NCBI GenBank assembly: GCA_003008705.1
Contig: PDUO01000018.1
Coordinates: 150,630-214,629, forward strand
Direction of reading: 5' to 3'
DNA: 64,000 bases
Source of the DNA: Pezicula radicicola
Lineage: Eukaryota; Ascomycota; Leotiomycetes; Helotiales; Dermateaceae
Below are positions 45,833 through 56,292 of this stretch, in pieces. How positions within the stretch are numbered: the first letter of the stretch is position 1; each line of letters begins with the position of its first letter. The notes under the pieces are model-generated. The model was not told the origin of the DNA, did not search any database, and worked only from the letters and a program-made list of their open reading frames with translations. Position numbers and translations under genes: made by a program.

Positions 45833-47695
45833 AGCTGTATAAATTTCACGACTTTGTAGGGTAAATATAGGGCAATTGGGTGCTCAATGGTAGTCTGTAT
45901 TTGATTTAGGGTAGTTGTTTACATGGTTTCAGATTTTGGTGTTCTAGCTACACGTGATCGGTGGCCCGAGCTTTACGCTAAATGGCGCTGCAGGTCTTAA
46001 AGGGATAATCCCCAATAATTCCCAATAACAGGACAGTTGGGTGGTGCCAAGACAGTTGACATAATGTGCATTAAAGGGGTCGAGAGGGATCAGCTGTCTC
46101 TTAGTTGTGTTCAGGCGGGATTTAAACATCTCTTGACCAAATATTATTATTAATGCGTTGAGAAATGGAAATACAGAACAGCTGCGACACCTGGGTACGG
46201 GAAGTACGAAGAAAGACGAGGGACAGTCCAGTACCTAAGGACTACCGAGGAGGTACCTAGACGACTTAGAGCTTAGCCTGGGAGCTATTCCACACGCGGA
46301 GTAGACCGCTGTAGAGCGGGGATGTGAACTCTAAAATGCTGCGAGGCCATACCAGAACTTGGAAATCACCAAGAAGTCGACTTTCTCTCTCTACCTAGGT
46401 ATGGAATGAACATCGTGACACACCATTCAGAATTCCTTTTATTTTATTCCAATGCGCACACCAGATCAAGGTGAGAAAGAAACAAAGCATATTTACTTGA
46501 TCCAGAAACCAGCAACGTATGTGCATGTATGTTCATCTTTTCGTGGCAAGCCATGATGATGTTGAGGAACGGAAATGGATGTCAGCAATTCATTCCTCTA
46601 CTGGTTCCAGAGCTGCGAGAAGACTATTATACCTTTCAGCTGAAGTGCTATACACCAGGGGACATCCAGCAGATCTTTTTTTTTTGTTGCACATCGCAAC
46701 TGCCGGATTTTCAAGCATCTTCCTTCCTCGCGCGCGGTGAGTTTTGCGGTCAAAAGGTGATGATCTTCGTCATATTTCGGATTTCAGATTTCGATTTCAC
46801 CAAAAGAAAGCAAGCCGCAAGATGAGGCAGGTACTTCCCTCCTCGAACTGGAGTGCCACAGTTGGGCTGCCAATGACCTGCAGCGTTACGGGCTAGTATC
46901 ATTTTACTGTACCTCTTCACTGGCCATCAGTATTCTGCGATGTTGCTGGGCGGAGGGTGCTCAAAGCTTGTCATGATCTGTCCCGAGAGCGGGTCTGAAA
47001 CTACCACTCTAGTCTCTAGATCTCAATACCAGCCACTGCGTTCAGTGGTAGTCCCAATTGAGCTCGTGCCTGGGCTTTGGCCTCATGGTTGAACTTTGAT
47101 GAGAATGGTGAGACTCGATCGGACATAGCATGGCGCCTCGGTTTGTAGAGACATCAGCAACATCCTCTATCTAAATAAGTAATAGGGTCGAAAGAGAAAA
47201 CCAACAGAACGTGGCAGTCCTATGGGCTAATCGCTGTCGCTGTCACTGTCGCTGTCATTGTCCCAATTCGCCATGGCTCCCGCACGATAGGCAGCACCCC
47301 TTGCCACCAGCTGCTCGCCTGCTCGCCTGCTCGCCTATGCCCGCGCGCGACAGGCATTGACAGGCATTGACACTACCAAGGACCCCTCACGACCTCTTAT
47401 CTCTCAAACCCCAGCTTGCTATCCATTGAAATGTAACGCCAGTGCGAATTGTCTTCCAATCTGAACCCAAATACACAGCATTTTAACTTTCCACACTTCA
47501 CCGTCAATGATCCTCAACATGCATCTTCTCCAGATAACGATCACGCAAGTCCACTATATCAAAGGCCGTCTCCCCCCTCAGCCATGTTCCATCATAAGCT
47601 GGCAGCGACAGGAAAGGGAACCAACCTGAAGTCCTCCTAGAATTGGCTAGTGCTCAACCACCAACTTGTTCCTACAGCTTCCGCTTGTTCCAGTC
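45833..47695. other. Long intergenic region, promoter of the Fur-type permease
   Basis: No supported gene. Short tandem motifs lie near its end: a GTCGCT/GTCACT hexamer run at about 47227-47262, three to four copies of CTCGCCTGCT at about 47310-47337 and two of GACAGGCATT at 47350-47370. Frames such as 46519-46825 lack conservation. Confidence 0.5.
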
Positions 47696-49744
47696 ATGTC
47701 GAATGTATTCCGTCAACGGGTGACTTCCATCAAGGAGAAGGCAAAGGCTAGAAGGAAGCCGTCAGCATGGATTCTCGAAAGACAACCGGGCACATTTGGA
47801 GACGAAAACGCATGGTAGGCATTTTCGTCGAGAGAGGATTGCGCAAGGCTCTTCTAAAGTATTGCAGGACCAATGTCGATCTCGATGTCACTCCATTGGA
47901 ACGCCGAACATGGACCCCGTATGTTGGCATTTTATATTTGAGGCCCTGGGTGAGATTTGGTCGGCTAATAGTTATGCGCCGACAGACTTACCATGTTTGG
48001 ATTCTGGTTCTCTGATGCGATGAATGCCCAGGGTTGGGAGGCTCCAGCCGCTATTCTTGCTGCAGGGTTGACTTGGTAAGCACAATTCAGAGCCAGAATA
48101 TCGAGGCTACGATAAAATACCTGTCAATCGCAGAAGTGGTTCATTAACTGACACATACATAAAATGTAGGCGAGAAGCAGTTTACTGTATTATTCTGGGC
48201 AGCATCGTTTGTACAATCCCACTCTGTCTTAATGGAATGATCGGTGCCCGCCTTCATACGCCTTTCCCAGTCGCCGTAAGATCTTCATTTGGATGGTATT
48301 TCTCTCGTTTCGCAGTCGTCGTTCGCATGGTAACAGCACTCTTTTGGCATGCTATTCAAACATATACGGGATCAACGGCCATGACTCAATGCATAAGAGC
48401 TATTTGGCCATCGTATCTGGATATTCCAAATCATATACCAGATTCTGTTGGCATTACCACTCAGCAGATGGTCTCCCATTTGATATTCTGGACTGTACAG
48501 TTTCCGGTCTTGCTTACACCTCCGCATAAATTGAAGTGGTTCTTCATTTTCAAAGTCGGTTGGTATTATATTTGCGTTTCGGTCGAGCATTTTGCTAACT
48601 TGAGTGCTCAGTCGTGGTGTTGATATCCTCTGTTGGTGTTGTCATTGGTAAGCCTAGCCCATCGCTCTAGTAAGCCTGGCTATGCTGATTACTTTGTAGC
48701 GATGACAAAGAAGGCTGGTGGCACAGGAAACATCTGGAACCAAGAATACACTGTCTCGGGCTCTGCTAGGTCATGGCTGATTATGTCAAGCTTGTCTAGT
48801 ATCACCGGCGGATGGTAATATCCAAGTTGTTCCTATCTTCTATACGGCATTACTAACCGCGGATTAGGGCCACCATGTCGACAAATATAGCGGATTTCAC
48901 ACGGTACCTCAAGAAAGAGCAAGGAGTGTATTGGCAAATCCCATTCTTGCCTCTCATGCAACTGTTGCTTGGTCTTTTTGGTATCATTTCCACGAGTGCG
49001 TCAATGGTAGTCTATGGAGAGTACATTTGGGATCCTCTAGCTCTCGCTGCAAGATGGGACGGCCCCGCCGGACGCGCAGGTGCATTCTTCGTCGGGTTTA
49101 CATGGGTTGTCGCCCAGGTCGGGACAAACGTGTCGGCCAACGTCATATCTTGTTCTAACGATCTTACCAGCCTCTTCCCAAAGTACATCAACATCCGTCG
49201 TGGTGCCATTTTAACGACCGTTACTGCAGGCTGGGTCATGGTTCCTTGGAAGATCGTCCACTCTGCAGCTAGTCTTCTAAACTTCATGTCTGGGCTCGGA
49301 ATTTTCTTGGCTCCAATCGCAGCAATCCTAGGAGCAGATTACTGGGTTACGAAGAGGGGACATATCGACGTACCATCTCTCTATCGCAAAAATGCCCGAT
49401 ATCAATACAATAGCGCGGGAACCAATTGGCGAGCTGTCATCGCTTTCCTTGTCTCAGTGGTACCAAACCTTCCTGGAATGGCAGCTCAAGTAAATCCACC
49501 TCTGGCTTCATCAATCGGTGGTGCTCAATATATCTACGATATGTTCTATCTTTATGGATTCAGCAGTGCTCTTACTACTTATGTCGTCTTGAGCCATTTC
49601 TTCCCTGCTAAGGAGACATTGATTCCTGCGACGATTCATGAGGATTTGGATGTTAGCGGTGAGGTTGAGTATAGGGGTGATGATAAGGTGATTACGGATG
49701 ATGGTGAGGAGAAGAGAGTTGATGTTTCTGCTGATTATTTGTGA
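47696..49744 (+). CDS. NCS1 permease (Fur type: uracil, uridine, allantoin or thiamine class)
   Basis: Seven exons: 47696-47814, 47868-47918, 47986-48075, 48170-48558, 48612-48647, 48700-48814 and 48868-49744, giving 558 residues. NVDLDVTPLERRTWTP, then FWFSDAMNAQGWEAPAAILAAGLTWREA, GMIGARLHTPFPVAVRSSFGWYFSRF, and SITGGWATMSTNIADFTRYLKK are the Fur-branch signatures of NCS1. Twelve helices are expected. The 36-base fifth exon and the introns around it are set by restoring KVVVVLISSVGVVIAMTKKAGG; the intron before it starts with GTTGGT. The family imports uracil, allantoin, uridine or thiamine, and the exact substrate is not visible here. The acidic tail (HEDLDVSGEVEYRGDD) could govern endocytosis. 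Confidence 0.88.
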
Positions 49745-50241
49745 GGGATTTGGTTTAAAGATTGTGTTATGTATAGCGTGAGGAATTTTCTTTGGCATTT
49801 TGTTGGAGTGAGATTTGGATACTAAGCATTGATCGTCCGTTCCTGATTATAGATTTTTGGAGCTTTACGAGAGAAAGATGATTGATGACCGCATGTATTT
49901 CATTTAAAGAAGACTTATAGAGAAACGCTGGTCAAGTCACGGAGTTTTCCTTCATAGTAATTAGGACTTCCAGTGCGAAATATAGAATAATTCATAGGAA
50001 CTCATCTAGCATGTCAACTACTAGGCTATGTCAATACCAGTTACACAAGTCCAATTCAATTCATCGTATTCCGTGTTAGTTAAATATAGATTTCGAGACT
50101 GGATAACCTTTTCCGACTAAAAATCCACTAAGGTAATAACCCACCAAATATTCTCCGTACGGGGAAACCCCAAGCCCAAACCTAAACCCCACATTCCCCA
50201 TAACTCTTTTTATTTACTGTCTTACCCATTTACTTACTGTA
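49745..50241. other. 3' flank of the Fur-type permease
   Basis: Featureless apart from a C-rich stretch (GGGGAAACCCCAAGCCC near 50160). It ends at the target site of the second MITE. Confidence 0.5.
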
Positions 50242-50564
50242 CGGAGGTTCCCGCCAAAGGTCGTAATAATACAGGCTGCTACAGGCTTCGCAGCCTGTAG
50301 CTATAGCGTCCTCTTATAGGCTAGTGGCTATGCCCCTTACAGGGGCTTTTGGCGCTTAGACGCTAAAAGCAGGCTACTATAGGGCCTTTAAGCGAAACTC
50401 CACTACTTAAAGGGTAGGGCTGGCAGGGCAACTATAGTCCTTAATTACTAAACGAACAAGCCCTATAGGCTACTTAAGCGGTATTTACAGGGCATCACCC
50501 GCTGTAAGCCCTATGCTACAGGCTTCGTAGCCTGTATTATCACGACTTTTGGCGGGAACCTCCG
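50242..50564. mobile_element. Foldback-rich MITE with CGGAGGTTCCCGCC ends and TA target duplication
   Basis: The left end from 50242 and the right end up to 50564 are inverted repeats of at least 36 bases with two substitutions (CGGAGGTTCCCGCCAAA, then a variable base, GTCGT, a variable base, ATAATACAGGCT). TA flanks both ends (50240-50241 and 50565-50566). Inside are further palindromes: GGCTTCGCAGCC at about 50286 and its partner GGCTTCGTAGCC near 50521, and CGCTTAGACG near 50352. The 323-base body has no coding frame. Its sequence differs from that of the MITE at 2659-3113. Confidence 0.88.
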
Positions 50565-50801
50565 TACTGTAGAAGAAGTTACGACGTTAGAACAGGGGCT
50601 TTTATTATCAGTAATCACCAAGCTGCTGCTAGTAGTTTTATTACTACCGCTATTCCAAGTACAATACTCTCCTATCAATATAAGTCCAAATTAAACAACC
50701 CCAACTCCCGAGATTCAATTTCTTTTCATTGCCTTATGCACATATATAGATATACATATACAAATACAGTAAATAGGCGAGATAGGTAAGAATAAACGAA
50801 A

Positions 50802-52763
50802 TCAATAAAGAACAACCACATCCCTGACCTCACTTCCCTCAAAAACCTCAATAGTAACACCCCCAGTACTAACATCCCCAAACTGAACAATTCCCTCCCA
50901 AATCTCATATCCACCTATACCCTCTCCTTTCCCTAACATAATCTCATCACCAGAAAATTCAACAATCCTAGGACTCAGTGTCCCATCCTGTGGAAGTGGT
51001 ACAGAAATTTTAACTTCGGGTGCTTCTGATTGAGAGAGACTTGCGATTGTTATATTTGTACTTGTTTTTGTGGGGGAGAGGGTTGAGAGGGAGGGAAGGA
51101 TGAAGATTTGGGTTTGGATGGTGAAGGCTTGGTTTTGGGTTGTGAGGGTTATTGATGTTGATGGAGTGGAGATTGGGATGGTGAAGGGGAAATAAGATGT
51201 TGTGCCGAAGGTGGAGGTTCCGGTTGAGGGTTCGGCTGTTAGTTGAAGAGTTTGTGATGGGGTTGTAGTTGTGTTGGTTGATGCATTGATGGAGTAGGTG
51301 AGGGTGAGTGTTGTAGGTGGTGAGATAGTGGTTGTTGGGGTGAGGATCTAGTGGTTGATTGGTTAGTATTGAAGTGAGAAGGATCTCGATGGTTTAGAGC
51401 AAGTTTCCTTCGAGTCATCGAAGTAATTTCAATTACTCAAGACAGACCGAGACCGAGAAAGCGAAATGAGTCCTCCATAAAGATATAGACAGAAAGTCAA
51501 ACCTAAACAAAGTATAAAAACGAACTTACCCTCAAATACCCACTCAAAACCAAATTCCCACTATCACCAAGATCCAAACTAACATTAACAGGTTTAACAC
51601 CCACCGGCTCAACAACACCACTCAAACTCACACCAGCCGGTACCGTCTCAACCATCCTCTGCAAAAGATCCACACAAGTATTCAAGAACCCCTCCTCACC
51701 TTGCTCCGCCAATTGAATCATAGTTTCATTTCCATCAGACTCGTAGAGTCTCAAATCACTACGAGAAGATTCATTAAAAGATGTAACGAGTGGACCACCT
51801 GCATTTCCACTCCCATCTAGATACTCATTTACGACTTTGATATCGAAGATATCTACTGTTTCGTCGAAGTGGATACCTCCTGCTGTATTGTTTGGTGTTA
51901 CTGCTTCAGGTCCTACAACAGTTGGGAAGCCTCCCTGTTAAAGAATCGGTTAGATTCTTTCTTTTTTTTATTTGGTATAATGTTTTGGTTGATTCGTTGG
52001 GTTTATGATTTACGTTTTAGCGGGTGACATACGTGATGAACAGAGCCTAATGTGTGACCACATGCTGTTAAACCAATCGAATCAACTTGATTAAAACCTG
52101 CACTTTCGAAATATGCTAGAGTGAGATTGAGATCGGTTTCAGGCGCTGGGACACCAAATGCTCCTGCTTCAGTTGCGTCGATTCGACCTCCTCGAACTGG
52201 GATTTGAGGACCCCCACAATTACCTACACTCTATTTACATTGATCAGTACTTTATTCGATCTTGATAATGTGGATATTCTTACCATGGAGACAGAAAGAG
52301 CAATAAGATCCGCCACTGTTGGTTTACAATTAGTACGGTTTATCCTCTAAGCAACAAAAATTATCAATGCAAACTCACTAGAGACATCCTTCGTAACAAA
52401 CGGTCTGAAGAAAGCCAAACTATCATTAAAAGCACTTCCCGAGTCCTCTTCCCTCAACGTTTCGAAACCAATACTCGCATCCATACCACCTGTTCCTGTC
52501 TTTACATCCGCAGTAACGAAATCGTGAAAGGCAACACGGAGCCATTGTGCAGCTGTTTCGCGACCGAAGTTCTGAGAACCAGATACGTAGTTTGTACAAG
52601 GTGTGATTGCGGAGCTGAAATTTGAAGCATAGGCTCCATGAACGTCGACCAGAATGTGTTCTAGTTGGGATGCTTGTGTGTTCGGGTAGAAGAATGTTGC
52701 TTCTGTTTTTTGCAAAGAGATGAAGATTGAGAGGAGTGCTGCGAACAAGCCAAGGGAAGCCAT
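50802..52763 (-). CDS. Secreted fungal haem peroxidase
   Basis: Five exons on the minus strand, 52763-52379, 52315-52284, 52230-52033, 51934-51530 and 51347-50802, give 521 residues. A signal peptide is seen at 1-22 (MASLGLFAALLSIFISLQKTEA). Distal Arg76 and His80 (WLRVAFHDF) and proximal His198 (GLTACGHTLGSVHH) are those of plant/fungal class II-type peroxidases. The conserved VSMADLIALSVSMSVGNCGGP is only restored by joining exons 1 to 3, including a 32-base exon 2. NNTAGGIHFDETVDIFD continues the core in exon 4. The C-terminal exon 5 encodes a Ser/Thr-rich stretch and then a beta-rich, acidic end. Such enzymes oxidise phenolic or related substrates with hydrogen peroxide outside the cell. 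Confidence 0.85.
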
Positions 52764-53328
52764 CCTTATTCAAGACATCGAAATGGAATTATTAGAATTG
52801 TTAGTTCATTAAAGTGTTAGCAGAGTAGAAATGGAGAGGCATAAGCACGGGAGACTTTTTAAACTGAAAATTTCAGTGCCGAAATCGTTCTACACTCTTG
52901 CCCAAGCTCGTGGTGTAGATTCACAAGGATGATATGCATAGTAAGCTAACAAAGAAACCATACACGAATGCGTATCCAGTCAGGTTCCTAGTTTCTGTGT
53001 CACATTGCAAGGAAGCATTTAAAGTCAGTGTTCTGCAGTAGTAGGTAATTACAGTAGCGTATCATATCATGCATATGAGTGTATGTAAGCAATAAATTAT
53101 CCGTCCTATCATGATGCTTGTTCGAAACCCCTACCTGCCTTGCAGCATAGCACTTGATAAGATATGCACATATCAACTCCAACAGCTCGTTGGGCAAAAC
53201 AAATCGTCGAATATTCATCAAAGGCCCTTACGCCGAACACTTCAACCAATTAGCTATGTTTTTCTTAAATAGCAGGAGTAAGAGCCTTGAGACATGCTCC
53301 CAGAGTCGTGAGACAGCGTTTCAAGGGC
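52764..53328. other. Intergenic region upstream of the peroxidase
   Basis: Peroxidase promoter and 3' flank of the HeLo-type gene. No supported gene. Confidence 0.5.
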
Positions 53329-55558
53329 TTAAGAACAAAGAAATATGTTGCTTACCCCATCAAGCATGGCCGCAACCTTCCAACACAAAATATGCTGTGC
53401 TTCCTTACCACTAGTCACCCTATCTGTAGAATCGATAGTCAAACATTCCCTCACCGCAGCCGCGTATTTGGAGCCCGTCTGCCCTACTAGGTCATTCGTT
53501 AAATCCAGAAGAACAGTCCGAAACTTGTCAGGCGTATAATAGAACTTGTGGAAGGAATCGAGGTCCTGCCACAGCCCAATCTCGAGGAGTACGCAACCTA
53601 GTCTAGATTTCAAGGCGTCAGATGGCTTTTCTATTCTTTGCTGACCTTAATTCAATGAACTTACGAATAGACATCATGGCTAGGCCTGTACCTAAGCAAG
53701 GGATTATTTCTCTTGTCAGGATGATGATAGAAGTCCAGGTTAATGTTGGCCATCTGTTGCGTTCTCATTAAACTTTGATAACCTCCCGCAGAGTCTGGTA
53801 TTCCATAATAGCTATGGCCGGGGTCGTTTATGGGATCTTCCCACCGCGAATGGCCAAACCCACTGAGCCAAGGCGTACCGAAGTCCTTCTGGCCGGTTGT
53901 TGATGGTCCTCCCAAGCGTGATTCTGAGGGGAGAAAGAGCACAGATGCTGATCGAATGCTAAGGAAATAATTTAGCACGTGAGGCTCAAATCAAGGATGT
54001 AGCGTACTTCTTATGAACCCACCCGGCAGCATGGAGTAAATAAGTACTCTGAACCAGTTGCTTTGCAAGTTGAAATCGAACACCCAAATCCAAAACGTTA
54101 GTAGCTTCTGATGGACTTATAGAATTTTTGAGTAGCTGAAACAGTGATACCGGCTTTCGCAATTTTGATATAGCTCCAGATTGCCACCCATTACGTGGTG
54201 GCTCCTCAATATACTTGGGAGGCTGATACACAAGTCCATATCGCGGGTGAATGGCATCTTTAAAAATTCCAAGGCAAGGAAGTGTTCGGAGCTCAGCCGG
54301 CTTATCTTCATTAGAAAGCATATGTGCAATTTTCTCGATATCTTTGATATCATTCGCATTGTCTTCTCCGTTCATTATGCGATAGTACTTCCACTCCTAC
54401 TCTTGTTAACAAGGCGCGTATTTTATACACCAAAGTATTATCAACTTACAACGTAACACACAAGATCATCCTTCCCATAGACGGCCACGGTCCCTCCACG
54501 ATTATTGTAATCCCAGTCCCTGCCAGTCTCCCAGTACCGGTAGTCTTCCTGGTTGAGATATACTTCAGGATCTGGATTCCGTATTTTAGCCTTGAAAGCC
54601 GCCGTCGATGCCAGCAAATCATAAGTAGCATGACGCTGGTCATCATCCCTCTTTCGTGCAGATTCCTGCTTTGCAACGGCGACAACATTCCGCAAATCCT
54701 GGGGAAGATTGCGCTCTGCGAGTACTTGCGATAACATTGCTCGTTCTATTTTCTGCAAATTACGTTAGTCCTATATGTTCTTGTTGCGTTCAGTATTGTG
54801 AAGATGTGGAGAAAACATACCTCTGCTGCATGCTCGGAGCACATCTTCATGAGTGCATCGACATACTGCGAAAGCTGAACGCTGAGTGTTTGCAAACCTT
54901 TGCTATCTTTCAAAACAAACTTTGCTCGCTTCAATATATTCATATGCTTCGCTCGTTTCTTCAGTTCTCCGGGACTATTTGTACGTATTTCCCCTTTGAC
55001 AATCATTTCGATATCCAAATCTCCCATGTCCTGCAGCCAGTGTTATTAATTGAAATTCGCCATGGTCTTTCAAAAAGCTCACCACTCCGATATCTTCACC
55101 ACGAATCTTGATGCCATAGCTTTTTTCAAGATCTTGCACATCCGCAAATTTGTTTGAAATCGCTATCAGAGTAGCCTTGACTGCTGGGCCGACAGTCTTG
55201 GAGCTCTCTATGTAATTTCGGAGGTTTGGTTTTTGGCCAGCAGTTATAGGTTGCGCTGAAGGTCCAATTCCCCACCACTCTCCCCAAGCTAGAATCATGT
55301 CAGGACAATGATTCACCGATCCGACAGTATTTCAACTGCTACATACCGGTAAAAGTCTGTGGCGTAGTCAGCGCTTACTGTATATCATGAATAAAGAGGA
55401 GTACTTACGCTAGAGTGTATATGTATCATAGTCAAAGCCTCACTGACATCGCCTTTGTTAGCCTTAAAGCCATCTTTGATGATCGTGAAGCCTTGGGCGC
55501 ATAGTGGGAAGAGCCCAACAACACTTAAAGTAATGCCAGCGGCTGTCACAGGGTCCAT
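53329..55558 (-). CDS. HeLo-like domain protein with C-terminal pseudokinase
   Basis: Eight exons on the minus strand: 55558-55409, 55356-55347, 55288-55083, 55030-54821, 54752-54450, 54396-54008, 53958-53665 and 53602-53329, giving 611 residues. The second is a 10-base microexon. The N-terminus (MDPVTAAGITLSVVGLFPLC) is typical of HeLo-type, prion-inhibition-and-propagation domains of fungal incompatibility proteins. A kinase-like C-terminal half has GWVHKNIRSASVLFL, where the catalytic-loop Asp would be Asn423, and PSHDVYSLGCVLLEIGLW (the DxxxxG helix F motif). The likely DFG position reads GFG at 456-458, although a DFG also occurs at 448-450. It is probably a pseudokinase. The C-terminal end is uncertain: an extra intron starting at GTAAGC near 53344 is possible. 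A role in allorecognition or cell death is inferred from family. Confidence 0.75.
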
Positions 55559-56292
55559 GGTGGACCCAAATCAAGATAAAGAACTGGAAACTCCGTGATG
55601 TGCTCACAGAAATGGATGGAAAGAGCAGAAGCCCCGAGTTTGTAGGACGTGTCGAGTGAACAATTCTGTCACGAAGCTTAGCTGAGCACCTGCCTAATCT
55701 ACAACGATAAATTTTCAGTTGAGCCTCAAACTTGGATAAAGTGGCATCGGATAATGAAATCTGTGTCATACCTCAAGAATCTCACATCGCCAGTGATAGC
55801 CCACCAATCCTAGGGCTTCGATACCTGTCCGGAAGAACGCGGGGTTCTGATCACGCCTTGTTCCTCCGTCTCTATAAACCAAGTTCAACCTCTACATACA
55901 ATTTATTTGCGACAGCTAGCTATCTTCTGCTTCGTGGATATCCGCCTCCAGCCGTGAGGAAGAGTATGCTGGCCTGAAAACTATAAAGAGAGAACAGCTT
56001 TTTCAGTAGGACTTCTTTTTCATATCCTAGAAGATACGTAGTTTATTTGCTGGCCCCACGAATCTAGTTTGCTTATGTATTCGAGTGACACGCGATACTG
56101 CTGCGCTCTCGTCCAACCGGGGCGCTGTACAGTTATCACTCGCAGGATTGATAGCTTGGACCACGACACCTGGCCTCAGGCTCAGGTATTAGTCGGATAC
56201 AACCAGTAAAAAATCCCTTCTGATCTCGATCAGTCGTCCGTCTTGCAAAGGACGAAATAGCCGAAAAGACTTTAAAATGGTTCTGCAAAGAC
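55559..56292. other. Intergenic region
   Basis: Upstream flank of the HeLo-type gene and 3' flank of the Zn2Cys6 gene. Frames here are shadows or too short; no feature was named. Confidence 0.5.

Noticed and set aside
46519..46825. Overlapping frames of 73 and 98 codons
   Set aside because: Composition is not protein-like (Phe/Cys runs from a T tract), with no helix or domain pattern.
448..52000. tRNA or rRNA genes
   Set aside because: I saw strings resembling the T-loop (for example GGTTCGA near 601 and 34112), but no cloverleaf could be drawn around them.
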